Positions 1 to 8,378 of a stretch of DNA of 12,797 bases are shown piece after piece (positions within the stretch are counted from its first letter, which is position 1; the number at the start of each line of letters is the position of its first letter). A program made the position numbers and the translations under genes. Source of the DNA: an uncultured Flavobacteriales bacterium (GTDB lineage: Bacteria; Bacteroidota; Bacteroidia; Flavobacteriales_D; SKUL01); the NCBI GenBank assembly GCA_937911795.1, contig CALDPJ010000329.1, positions 1 to 12,797 of the forward strand. The letters are read 5' to 3'. Under the pieces are notes generated by a model, which saw only the letters and a list, made by a program, of their open reading frames with translations, was not told the DNA's origin and ran no database searches.

Positions 1-3000
1 CAGATGCAATCTGATATTGACGTGAATTCTTGTCGAATGTCAGGAATCCACGAGCGGACAATACTTCCTCATCTTCGAGGTTTTCTTTTACTGAAAGGAA
101 TGTCGAATACAAATGATAGGGTTCGCTGTTGATCATGGTACCTACACCAACAGGACTACCTGAATGATCGACGAGGAATGTGTCGACCGGAATCATGATC
201 TCCTCCGGATTGATTTCGGCTTCAAAATTCATAAAGTTTCTTTCAATTCCCGGACAACCGTGCGAAATTCGCGTACTTCCATTGAAGTTAAGAAACTTTT
301 TATTGGCTTCGAGTTGCACCAAACCGATAAATGCAAAATTCGGGCTGAGCATAAAATCCTGCCCTTCGAGAATCTGACCGCGTGCCATTGTCTGCAATGT
401 GGTATCTACCGAAATGTAATCGAATGCAATTTCTGTGGCCTTTTTATTCTCGTCGATGTAGTTATACTTTCCGCGACCGGTGTACATCTTCCGCGATTCA
501 ATTTCAACTTCGGCATTGAAAATCTTGTGGTACTCGGTAATGTAGTTTGCCACGATTCCCGCATTTTTTAACGGATCCATTTGTGCTCTTCTCAATATCC
601 GTACGTGACCTTCGTCGGGTATAATTTTGGCATCGGCTACCCGGATGTGATCGATTCCGCGGGCGTCAATAATATTTTTACCCAAATCGTAAACGGCTTT
701 CGGAGCCATAAAATTCAATGAATCCTGATCGGGATGCGTAGAGTAAAAATTCGATCGCGCCAGGTCCAGTTCCGTATCGATTACAAAATCGCTCGCAATT
801 TCTTCGGAGGATTCCAATTCGATGGTATTGTCATCCATAAACCATTTGAACTTGTCCATGTAACAGACGTACTGATTCACAGGAAATTCCACGAAAGTAT
901 CGTCTCCGTTGGATTCGAATTCAGCCACGCGTTCGTTGAATTTTACATTGGCAGAAACATTGTCAGTCCGGAACGCCATTTCGGATTGATCCATCGTATT
1001 CAGCCGGAAATTCGCGGTATCAGCAGTAAATGCTTCGCGTTGAAAAACCATCAATTCGGATTCCAGTTCGGCATCAGAAAAATTCATGAGTCCTCCGGCG
1101 GTCATTCCTTTTGGTGTCAATTCAGCATAACCGCTGTCCAGTCGTGACTGCTCGGTAAAAAACATCAGCGGATCGCTCACAACCTCCAGCAACATTCGGT
1201 TGTCGTTGGGAATGTACAGCATATCGAGCTCTGTGGCATGTGCCTCGGGGACCGGCGGTGGGCCAGCCTGTGCCAGATTCTGGAATGAATTCGTAAGGCC
1301 TCTCGTGGAATCCGGATAAAAATGAAACTGATCAGATTGGGCGGTGGCCGACAGATAATCCACGACTCCATCTCCTTGTAAACCACCGTAGTTGAGCGTA
1401 ATATCTGTCGTAAAATTGGCTTTGGTTCCGTACAACGGCAATCCTCCGCTACCCGTTTCACGCACAAAACCAAGCGAATAATCTTTCTGAACCTTGAGCT
1501 GTTCTTCGATATCCGGAAAAATTCCGGCCGATACGAGTGTCCCGTCAAAGAATATCTGATCGGTATCGAAATCGTTGAGACTATCGATTTTAAATGGTTC
1601 GACCTGAAAATAAAAACGGTCGCGATCGTATACTCCGCCGGCAATATCGCGGTTGTCGTAATATACAAAAGGCTTCTTCACACAATCAAAAACAGGATAC
1701 TCCGGGTAATCAGGTTGCACGCCAGATTTGTTGTAAGGGTTATCAATGGAAAGCACCCCACGGATTCCCTCGAGTACATTTCGCACCCGCACCAGTCTTG
1801 CACGGGAATCCGGATCATTCTCCTCACGGTCTTCGAAACGTTCCACGTAAATCCGACAGGAATCGACATTCACCAGATCAATTTTGAAGTCATCATAACT
1901 GAATTTGTATTCTTTTCCGAAGAATTCGAATTTTCCTGCCCGGATCACTCCGGCAAAATCAAAGTTGCGGTTTTTCCGTAGCAACAACTCGCCGTTCTGA
2001 GGGAAAATGGCGACGTTTTGGGAATCGCTCAGAAAAATCCGATCCACCCCTTTCATCGCGAGGTCATAATTCAGAAGGTTGAGCGTTGCATTGTCCTCTC
2101 CCTGGGTTTCTGAATTGAAAACAATTACGTCGTAGTCGGTTTTTCCGCCGCTGGCCAGAATGTAGTTATACAGCCGGTCCTTTACCGTGATGTGCTGCCG
2201 TTCGATATCGTAATCAATAAAACCTTTGTTTGACATGTCGATCAGCACCGGGATTATTTGTTGCGGCGGGAATCGCATATCCGCGGCAAGGCCTTCGATG
2301 TAAAATTCATCGGAGTTGATGGAGCGGGCGTACTTGCGGATGCTGTACAAAGGATTGAAAGCGGCCATTCCCTGCAACTGGTCATAGCGTTGCATCTGGA
2401 AATAATTAAAAGACTCGAATGCGGCTCGGTTCTGGGTACTTCCTACAAGGTTTCCGAAACTTATGAGCGGATCATCGATTTTCCAATACAAGGCCTCGAA
2501 ATACATATCCACCATATGGAAGGAATTGTAATAAGGACTTTTGCTTTGTCCTTCGTCTTCGCGAATCAGTGTAAGCATCCGGGTGTCCTTCATAAACTTG
2601 AAAGAAAGTGCAGGGTGAACAATGGAGTCTTCTTCCAAATAAAAAGTAACCGCTACCCGATCGGAGATAATTCTGTCGGGCCGGATCGTGAAATTCAGTG
2701 ACCTGCTTTGCAAAAAGGCCATGTCATCGCGGTAGATGGTTAAACTGGCTGGTTCGTCGGTTGTACCCGATCCCTGCAACTTGCTTCCGCGCATCGAAAA
2801 ACCACCTTCGTAATCCATATCCTTCACGATATCACGAATCTTGAGCCTTTTGTTGTAAGATTCAAATGCCGGGTAACTGGTTTTGTCCTCATCCATTCCA
2901 CCGAGTACTTTGTCGGTGACCATCCCTTTCAGCGGGTAATCGAAAAAGTTATTGAAGAACAAAACGGAATCTATCGTGTAGCTGGAGCCTTTTGTGCGGA

Positions 3001-3703
3001 TTTCATAACTGCCTTCAACAATGGCGTAGGTTTCATTGGCTTCCAGGCCAGCGCGTTGCCAGGTAATTCGTCCGCCGTGACCTTCAAACCGATCCTGTGT
3101 TGGAAAATAAACACCGCTGGTAGAATAAATTACCGAGCTGTCGTTTTTTGCCAGGCATCTCAGGTCGATCTGCTCAAAAACCACCTTCGGAACCGAGTCG
3201 AATTCAAATGTATACCGGTCGTTGCTGGCTTGCCACGCTGTGGACGGAGAACGATAAAAAGTATTGCTTTCAAATAGCGTTGCCGAATTTTCTATAAAGG
3301 AAGTAAGGTTGGTTTTGCGCCGCTCCTTCACCAATTCTTCCATAATGGTTAACCACGACTGAAAGCTCTCGTCGCTTTGCCGCGATTGGGTAAACATGAC
3401 CAGGGTAGTAAAGAAATTGCGGAAATCGGGATAAGCCTGCAACCGCTTTTTCAGCATTTCATCGCTGATGTTATAGATTCGCTTGCGCGCTTCTTCGGTA
3501 AACTTGCCGGAATTCCATGCAGGGGCGAACTGGGTTTCAACAAACTCCTTTCCGTCTTTTTTATTCGCATCCGTCAGCAACGTGGTAACATCCTGCAAAA
3601 ATCCATCCTGAGTATGGGTGAAATTGCGCATGGACTGCCCCGAGGCCGTTACCGTCAACAGCAAAAAGCCGCTTAGTAGAAAGTATAGCGGTTGTTTCAA
3701 CAT
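1..3703 (-). CDS. Giant exported beta-rich protein of unknown function (N-terminal 1234 residues, gene runs off the window)
   Basis: I translated the reverse strand from the ATG at 3703-3701 to position 2 and found no stop, so 1234 codons are present and the C-terminus lies outside the window. Residues 1-23 form a signal peptide (short Lys-containing start, a Leu/Phe-rich core, then TASG before QS). Residues of about 25-150 look alpha-helical and charged. The rest is dense in alternating hydrophobic/polar beta-strand patterns with recurrent Gly and Asp-Ser turns, for example YEGGFSMRGSKLQGSG from about residue 298, RNFDFAGVIRAGKFEF near 578, SLGF near 743, GRGKYNYIDENKKA at 1076 and FLNFNGSTRISHGC near 1137. 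I see no enzymatic motif and few cysteines. The wording of these blocks is familiar from very large uncharacterised Bacteroidota proteins, but I know no function. It starts 3 bp after prmA ends, with AGAAG just upstream, so it is probably co-transcribed with tpiA and prmA. An envelope or surface role is inferred only from the export signal and beta content. Confidence 0.9.
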   Translation of the reverse strand, partial: MLKQPLYFLLSGFLLLTVTASGQSMRNFTHTQDGFLQDVTTLLTDANKKDGKEFVETQFAPAWNSGKFTEEARKRIYNISDEMLKKRLQAYPDFRNFFTTLVMFTQSRQSDESFQSWLTIMEELVKERRKTNLTSFIENSATLFESNTFYRSPSTAWQASNDRYTFEFDSVPKVVFEQIDLRCLAKNDSSVIYSTSGVYFPTQDRFEGHGGRITWQRAGLEANETYAIVEGSYEIRTKGSSYTIDSVLFFNNFFDYPLKGMVTDKVLGGMDEDKTSYPAFESYNKRLKIRDIVKDMDYEGGFSMRGSKLQGSGTTDEPASLTIYRDDMAFLQSRSLNFTIRPDRIISDRVAVTFYLEEDSIVHPALSFKFMKDTRMLTLIREDEGQSKSPYYNSFHMVDMYFEALYWKIDDPLISFGNLVGSTQNRAAFESFNYFQMQRYDQLQGMAAFNPLYSIRKYARSINSDEFYIEGLAADMRFPPQQIIPVLIDMSNKGFIDYDIERQHITVKDRLYNYILASGGKTDYDVIVFNSETQGEDNATLNLLNYDLAMKGVDRIFLSDSQNVAIFPQNGELLLRKNRNFDFAGVIRAGKFEFFGKEYKFSYDDFKIDLVNVDSCRIYVERFEDREENDPDSRARLVRVRNVLEGIRGVLSIDNPYNKSGVQPDYPEYPVFDCVKKPFVYYDNRDIAGGVYDRDRFYFQVEPFKIDSLNDFDTDQIFFDGTLVSAGIFPDIEEQLKVQKDYSLGFVRETGSGGLPLYGTKANFTTDITLNYGGLQGDGVVDYLSATAQSDQFHFYPDSTRGLTNSFQNLAQAGPPPVPEAHATELDMLYIPNDNRMLLEVVSDPLMFFTEQSRLDSGYAELTPKGMTAGGLMNFSDAELESELMVFQREAFTADTANFRLNTMDQSEMAFRTDNVSANVKFNERVAEFESNGDDTFVEFPVNQYVCYMDKFKWFMDDNTIELESSEEIASDFVIDTELDLARSNFYSTHPDQDSLNFMAPKAVYDLGKNIIDARGIDHIRVADAKIIPDEGHVRILRRAQMDPLKNAGIVANYITEYHKIFNAEVEIESRKMYTGRGKYNYIDENKKATEIAFDYISVDTTLQTMARGQILEGQDFMLSPNFAFIGLVQLEANKKFLNFNGSTRISHGCPGIERNFMNFEAEINPEEIMIPVDTFLVDHSGSPVGVGTMINSEPYHLYSTFLSVKENLEDEEVLSARGFLTFDKNSRQYQIAS

Positions 3704-3706
3704 CTT

Positions 3707-4537
3707 CTAATTTTTCTGTAATTCTAAAACTGCCCAGTGATTTTTTTCCGATTTCCGATGCAGCCGCAATCCACACGACTCCGCTTTCCGGACGAGATCG
3801 GTGACATCTGATTCAAAAAACCCACTCAACAAAAGTTTCCCCTCCTTTTCAAGGGCGTCGGTAAAAGTTTGCATATCATGCAACAGCACGTTTTTATTGA
3901 TATTGGCCAAGATAACCTGAAATGTGCGACCATTAATCTGGTCTGCTGCGCCTTTTTCAACAGCTATATCAACAGGTTGATTCAGCGCAACATTCTCCAA
4001 TGCGTTTTCAAAAGCGTGGCTGTCGTTGTCAATGGCAACCACTTCGGCGGCGCCCATTTTAGCGGCCAGAATTGCGAGCACTCCGGTACCGGTTCCCATA
4101 TCGAGTACACTTTTTCCGTGGATATCGAGGTCCAGCATCTGTTTCATCATGAGCCAGGTAGTTTCATGGTGACCGGTTCCGAACGACATTTTCGGAGCAA
4201 CTATAATTTCATAGGGCACATCGCGAGATGCATGAAACGGCGCCCGGATGCGGCACTTGTCGCCCACCTCTATCGGATGAAAATCGGATTCCCAGACAGC
4301 GTTCCAGTTTTGTTCCGCAATGGTTTCTATGTTGAAACTGACTACTGCGAGATCGTTTTTCAGTAAATTCATTTCGTCGAGAAAAGTGCGATCGAAGGAG
4401 GATTCCGCAATAAAGGCCTGCAAACCTGTTTCGGTTTCCATAAAACTTTCGAACCCGGCCTCGGATAGTGAAGCGATGAGTATATCGCGAAATGGCTCCG
4501 GCGGATGTACCGTAAAATCAACTTTTATATAATTCAT
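3707..4537 (-). CDS. prmA: Ribosomal protein L11 methyltransferase PrmA
   Basis: This 276-residue protein is predicted to methylate ribosomal protein L11 in the cytoplasm using S-adenosylmethionine. The PrmA signature MSFGTGHHETT lies at residues 117-127. The Rossmann SAM-binding motif LDMGTGTG lies at 145-152, followed by an acidic strand end at VVAIDND (167-172). ILANINKN at 209-215 is the catalytic-loop equivalent, and SGFFESD at 238-244 matches the usual C-terminal block. Residues 1-70 form the small N-terminal substrate-recognition domain. It is slightly shorter than the E. coli enzyme (about 293 residues), as is common in Bacteroidota. The ATG lies 12 bp after the tpiA stop, and the stop lies 3 bp before the giant exported protein, so the three genes look like one operon. 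I saw no broken motif. Confidence 0.96.
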   Translation of the reverse strand: MNYIKVDFTVHPPEPFRDILIASLSEAGFESFMETETGLQAFIAESSFDRTFLDEMNLLKNDLAVVSFNIETIAEQNWNAVWESDFHPIEVGDKCRIRAPFHASRDVPYEIIVAPKMSFGTGHHETTWLMMKQMLDLDIHGKSVLDMGTGTGVLAILAAKMGAAEVVAIDNDSHAFENALENVALNQPVDIAVEKGAADQINGRTFQVILANINKNVLLHDMQTFTDALEKEGKLLLSGFFESDVTDLVRKAESCGLRLHRKSEKNHWAVLELQKN

Positions 4538-4549
4538 CTATGTCTGTCT

Positions 4550-5314
4550 CTAATTAAAAGAGCGTGCAATGGCCAGAAAATCCTCGGCTTTGAGGGATGC
4601 TCCACCGATCAACCCGCCGTCTACATCCGGCTGCGCGAACAACTCTGCAGCATTACCCGGTTTGCACGATCCTCCATATAAAATGGATGTGCCCTCAGCA
4701 ACTTCCTCACCAAAAAGACTGGTTAGCTGGGTGCGGATAAATCTGTGCATTTCCTGGGCCTGATCGCTTGAAGCGGTTTTGCCGGTTCCGATGGCCCAAA
4801 CCGGTTCGTATGCTATTATCACATTTCCCATTTCATCCTCGCTGAATCCTTCAAGCGCTACTTTCAATTGCCTGCTCACTACTTTCTCCTGGTGATTGTT
4901 TTCGCGTTCGTCTAACGTCTCCCCACAACAAACAATTGCCTTCATGCCGGATTTCAAAATTGCTTCGGTTTTTTTACGGACTATTTCATCGTTTTCACCG
5001 AATAAGGTTCTGCGCTCTGAGTGACCTGTGATACAATATCCAACACCGAGAGCGGTCAGCATTTCAGGGCTGATTTCACCCGTAAAAGCTCCCGAATTTT
5101 CGAAATGGCAGTTTTGCGCTCCCACCGGAAGGTTTTGTTCCGGCTGCCAATCGTTGAGGGCAAATGGAAGGTAAAGTGCAGGTGGACAAATAATCAGCTC
5201 AACATCCTCGTAGGCCGCTCCGGTAGATGCCGAGGCGATATTACGCGTCAGTGATGCCGCCTCTGCCGGTTGAAGATTCATTTTCCAGTTTCCGGCTACA
5301 ATTTTCTTCCTCAT
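4550..5314 (-). CDS. tpiA: Triosephosphate isomerase
   Basis: This 254-residue TIM-barrel enzyme interconverts dihydroxyacetone phosphate and glyceraldehyde 3-phosphate in glycolysis and gluconeogenesis. All catalytic elements are visible: Lys11 in GNWKMN, His98 in ITGHSERR, Glu170 in AYEPVWAIGTGKTA with the flexible phosphate-gripping loop 6 just after it, and the phosphate-binding Gly blocks YGGS (213-216) and LIGGASL (235-241). The length is normal for the family. The ATG at 5314-5312 gives the expected MRKKIVAGNWKMN start. A TAnnTTTG promoter box sits 44-51 bp upstream, inside a 142-bp gap after the permease, so this gene probably opens the operon tpiA-prmA-giant exported protein. The DUF1599-DoxX-tpiA order upstream resembles, as I recall it, the Bacteroides arrangement. 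Confidence 0.98.
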   Translation of the reverse strand: MRKKIVAGNWKMNLQPAEAASLTRNIASASTGAAYEDVELIICPPALYLPFALNDWQPEQNLPVGAQNCHFENSGAFTGEISPEMLTALGVGYCITGHSERRTLFGENDEIVRKKTEAILKSGMKAIVCCGETLDERENNHQEKVVSRQLKVALEGFSEDEMGNVIIAYEPVWAIGTGKTASSDQAQEMHRFIRTQLTSLFGEEVAEGTSILYGGSCKPGNAAELFAQPDVDGGLIGGASLKAEDFLAIARSFN

Positions 5315-5357
5315 GGTTATAAATAGTTATCCTGCTATGGGTCTAATTTTCCGCTCT

Positions 5358-5365
5358 CAAACATA
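5358..5365 (-). promoter_or_regulatory. Candidate Bacteroidota -7 promoter box for tpiA
   Basis: On the reverse strand this reads TATGTTTG, an exact match to the Bacteroidota housekeeping -7 consensus TAnnTTTG. It lies 44 bp upstream of the tpiA ATG, which would give a leader of roughly 35-40 nt. A matching -33 TTTG is not clear; only a weak TTCAG lies at about the right distance. The box sits in the 142-bp gap 5315-5456 between the permease stop and tpiA. I see no terminator hairpin in that gap. Confidence 0.5.
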
Positions 5366-5456
5366 CTGAAAAGCCCGCAGCCTACCTGAAGAATAGCGTC
5401 ATAAACGATAAACAGCAAAAATTGATCGATGATTGGTTTAAAAACGGTGCGTTGAA

Positions 5457-6770
5457 CTACCCTACCCGCACCCGTGGATCCAACCAGCCATAGATGATGT
5501 CCACGAGGATGTTGATGACCACAAACACCGTAGCGATCACAATTACCGATCCCATCACCACGGGAAGATCTTCTTTGACGAGCGCGTCATAAATTCGGTA
5601 ACCCAGTCCTTTCCACGTGAAGACGTACTCGATAAAAACCGCTCCGGCAAGCAGGTATGCGAACCAACCAGAGATGGCAGTTATCACCGGGTTGAGGGCG
5701 TTGCGCAGTGCGTGTTTCATGACCACTGCGTAATAAGAAAGCCCTTTTGAACGGGCAGTACGCACGAAATCTGCGGACAACACTTCGAGCATGGAGCTTC
5801 GGGTAAGCTGAATAAAAATAGCCAATGGACGAATACCAAGCGTGAGTGCAGGAAGTATGAGATTCTTCAGATTGAGGTATTCTTTACCCGTGTAATCATC
5901 GTACGAATAGAGCGATCCGGATGAATTCAAACCCGTACCAGGAAGTGTAAAATACGATTCGATAAATGGAATGATTTCGGCTCCGGCCAACCCGTTGATC
6001 GCTTTTCCGAGCAACCAGATTCCCAACCCGATGAACAATCCTTTTACCGCCCACTTCACTCCGATGAGCCAGACCGGTTTTTGGGTTTTAATAATTCCCT
6101 TCGCTGCACCAACCCAACCCGGAATGGCGGCGAGCAGCATCAGTAAAATGGGCAATCCTGGTAAACTGGTAGTGCTGTACCAGAGTGTTGCACCGATCCA
6201 TGAAATGATTATCGCCATAAAAAATGAAGGTCCAGACATTCCCATAACGGCAATTACGAACAACGAGCGATCGAAGAACCCATTCTTACGCACCGCTGCC
6301 ACTACTCCGATGCTCACCCCGAGTATTATGGCCAGTGCAATTGCCGTCACCGCCAATACAATCGTACCCGGCATTGCTTCGGCAATTACGCTGCTTACTT
6401 TTTGTTTGGTTTGATAGGATCTGCGCAGATAGGGTTTCTTCAGCACCAAAGTTCGGTTCTCACCCAATGACGCAAGCTTCACATATTCATATTTCATCGG
6501 GTCGAGAAAAAGATACGACCCGCTGTTCTTCGGATTGTGCAACGACACCGGAAGCAGGTCGTTCATATACAACAGATATTGCTTGTGCAGCGGGAGATCA
6601 AGCCCCAGATCTTTTTTGATGATATCTATTGACTGCTTGTCCGCCCGTTGGCCGAGCATCATTCGCGCGGGATCGCCGGGAGAAATATTGAAAATCAGAA
6701 ACACGAGGCTAACCACCCCGAACAACACCAGCAGGCCGTAAAATAATTTCCGGATGATAAACTGAACCAA
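5457..6770 (-). CDS. OppB/DppB-type ABC transporter permease, extended form
   Basis: This 437-residue inner-membrane protein belongs to the binding-protein-dependent permease family that moves peptides, nickel and similar solutes. The N-terminus (first membrane span 10-29, then GDPARMMLG at 32-40 and LGLDLPLHKQY at 55-65) is typical of OppB. The EAA loop contacting the ATPase is seen at 333-360 (DFVRTARSKG, then HALRNALNPV). The C-terminus carries the usual EYVFTWKGLG and NILVDIIYGWLDPRVR. The family is usually about 305-340 residues; the excess comes from a longer charged periplasmic loop (about 78-125) and an insert with two extra hydrophobic segments (about 205-222 and 241-259). The start is TTG, because TAA lies in frame two codons upstream and the first in-frame ATG would delete the first span. 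No OppA, C, D or F partner is in the window. The gene lies 3 bp after the DoxX-like gene. Substrate unknown. Confidence 0.9.
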   Translation of the reverse strand: MVQFIIRKLFYGLLVLFGVVSLVFLIFNISPGDPARMMLGQRADKQSIDIIKKDLGLDLPLHKQYLLYMNDLLPVSLHNPKNSGSYLFLDPMKYEYVKLASLGENRTLVLKKPYLRRSYQTKQKVSSVIAEAMPGTIVLAVTAIALAIILGVSIGVVAAVRKNGFFDRSLFVIAVMGMSGPSFFMAIIISWIGATLWYSTTSLPGLPILLMLLAAIPGWVGAAKGIIKTQKPVWLIGVKWAVKGLFIGLGIWLLGKAINGLAGAEIIPFIESYFTLPGTGLNSSGSLYSYDDYTGKEYLNLKNLILPALTLGIRPLAIFIQLTRSSMLEVLSADFVRTARSKGLSYYAVVMKHALRNALNPVITAISGWFAYLLAGAVFIEYVFTWKGLGYRIYDALVKEDLPVVMGSVIVIATVFVVINILVDIIYGWLDPRVRVG

Positions 6771-6773
6771 ACT

Positions 6774-8312
6774 TTAGTCGATAAGGTAATTAGCTTTTAT
6801 TTCGCGGTATTCCGGAAAATCATTGAAGTGCCATTTGCCGAGGACGGTTCCGTTTTCCATCAGCAGCAACCCGGGATTGGACCGGATAATGGTTTTGAGG
6901 AAAATTTCATCGGCATTGTAGTAGGGGAAAATATTCTGATTCTCGTGTCGGAATGCTTCCACATCGTTGTACGCGCTCGAGGTAATTCCAAAAAACGGAA
7001 TGCCATCTTCCTCTGCCATTTTAGCGAATTCATTCACCTGGGGTTGAATGCCTTCATTGGTTTTGTGGATATCGTAGGCAATCACTATAAATGAAAACCC
7101 TTCCCGCTCAAGAATCTCCATTCCGATGTCTTCACCATCTTCGTTGGAAACGCTGAAGACAGGAATGGGCGGTTCATAGCCGCGCTGCACAACCACCGAT
7201 TCATCACTGGCAGATTCCACTTCCCACTCGTTCCACATTTTCTGTTCGAGATACACGTTGCTGAATTCGGTAATCGTCTCACCGGTTTCCTTGTGTTTCA
7301 GCACATATATATTAGCGTAAATCGTCGGTTCCAGCCCCAGTTCTTCGGCAGATTTCATTTGGTCAGTAATATTCTTACCCACCGCGTACGGCCGGTAATC
7401 TTTAATCGGCAGATGCATGTACGTGTAGAAAACAAATGCAAAAGTGAGCACCGTCATCGCGGCGGCAATGATCCATTCAATGTGTTTATACAACACAAAT
7501 TGTTTCAGGATTAAATAGATCAGCGCTGCGATAATGGTGAATCCCATCGGGAACCACCAGCCAAACAACCAGCCTCCAAATGCGGCAATGATGGCCAGGG
7601 CTGCGATAAAAATACCGATGTCCTGGCGGATGCTGTTGAGTTTGATCCTTGCGCTTTCGACAACAAGGACAATCACAAAAAACAGCAGCGTCAGATCTTT
7701 GTAAAAAGACTCCCACGGCGTGAGCGAACGACCAACAGATCCGCGAAGAGCATCCCCAAAGCAACCGCAGTCGTTCACACAAACTTTATTGAACGACTCG
7801 CCGGCGCTCATGGCCGCAGTTTGTGCATCGTTGCAGGTTGCGGTGTACCACGTGAGCCATCCGAAAAATAAAGTCATAAGTAACAACACAATGTTTGTGA
7901 GTCGTGCCTTTGCTCCAAAGAGCACCGCTAGTCCGAGAATAACCTCAACAACCGTTACGATCATGGCAATGGGCAGTGCGAAATCAAAGAACATCGCCCA
8001 GAACGATCCGAGCGCACTTTCATCAAAATATTCTTCCAGCTTGTAGCTGAAACCCACCGTATCGTTGGCTTTGATCAATCCGCTCACAATAAAAACTGAC
8101 CCCACCACTACCCGACTTATCCTGGTGGCGAGTCGCACTCCGGGCAACCCGGTGATCATCAAACCACCGCAAAGCAGCGCCGCCGTTGTGGCCATCCAGT
8201 ACACGTGAAACTCATCGGGAGCATTGGTCGTCCATCCGATGATCAGCATGGCAACTCCTGCCAGAAGCAGCACCAATGCCGTGATTTTTTGGGTTGTGCT
8301 CAGTTCATTCAT
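6774..8312 (-). CDS. BT_3928-type membrane protein: DoxX/MauE-like domain plus thioredoxin-like C-terminus
   Basis: This 512-residue protein has about eight to nine hydrophobic spans. Spans at 8-27 and 40-57 precede a DoxX-like four-helix bundle at about 62-220 with the typical VSGLIKANDTVGF (76-88) and KLEEYF (91-96). More spans follow at 231-252, 254-275 and 279-298. A soluble domain at about 383-510, with SFIVIAYD and NPGLLLMENG, resembles a thioredoxin fold but has no CxxC. The cysteines instead cluster between spans: C160, then C178, C182 and C184 in CVNDCGCFGD, a pattern typical of the DoxX/MauE group and consistent with, though not proof of, thiol redox chemistry. The architecture matches what I remember as the BT_3928 family, encoded in Bacteroides beside a DUF1599 gene and tpiA. 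The gene follows the DUF1599 gene by 66 bp and its stop is 3 bp from the permease start. Exact function unknown. Confidence 0.88.
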   Translation of the reverse strand: MNELSTTQKITALVLLLAGVAMLIIGWTTNAPDEFHVYWMATTAALLCGGLMITGLPGVRLATRISRVVVGSVFIVSGLIKANDTVGFSYKLEEYFDESALGSFWAMFFDFALPIAMIVTVVEVILGLAVLFGAKARLTNIVLLLMTLFFGWLTWYTATCNDAQTAAMSAGESFNKVCVNDCGCFGDALRGSVGRSLTPWESFYKDLTLLFFVIVLVVESARIKLNSIRQDIGIFIAALAIIAAFGGWLFGWWFPMGFTIIAALIYLILKQFVLYKHIEWIIAAAMTVLTFAFVFYTYMHLPIKDYRPYAVGKNITDQMKSAEELGLEPTIYANIYVLKHKETGETITEFSNVYLEQKMWNEWEVESASDESVVVQRGYEPPIPVFSVSNEDGEDIGMEILEREGFSFIVIAYDIHKTNEGIQPQVNEFAKMAEEDGIPFFGITSSAYNDVEAFRHENQNIFPYYNADEIFLKTIIRSNPGLLLMENGTVLGKWHFNDFPEYREIKANYLID

Positions 8313-8378
8313 TGTTTTTGGGCTTTATTTCCGAAAGGTATCTGACTTCAACTTGTCCGTTCCGTTTTTAACAAACTT

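Noticed and set aside
164..2701. Several open frames of 60-150 codons on the + strand (for example 164-571, 734-1147, 2258-2701).
   Set aside because: They lie antisense to the 1234-codon open frame of the giant exported protein, which has a signal peptide and sustained protein-like composition; the + strand frames have no recognisable motifs.
5335..5463. A reverse-strand open frame of about 42 codons with a hydrophobic stretch (DQFLLFIVYDAILQVGCGLF) between the permease and tpiA.
   Set aside because: It has no ATG near its beginning, overlaps the permease end and contains the tpiA promoter box; most likely chance, though a TTG start cannot be excluded.
8333..8340. Reverse-strand TACCTTTC upstream of the DoxX-like gene, considered as a promoter box.
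   Set aside because: It deviates from TAnnTTTG at the last base and has no TTTG at the right -33 distance; the 66-bp gap fits co-transcription with the DUF1599 gene.
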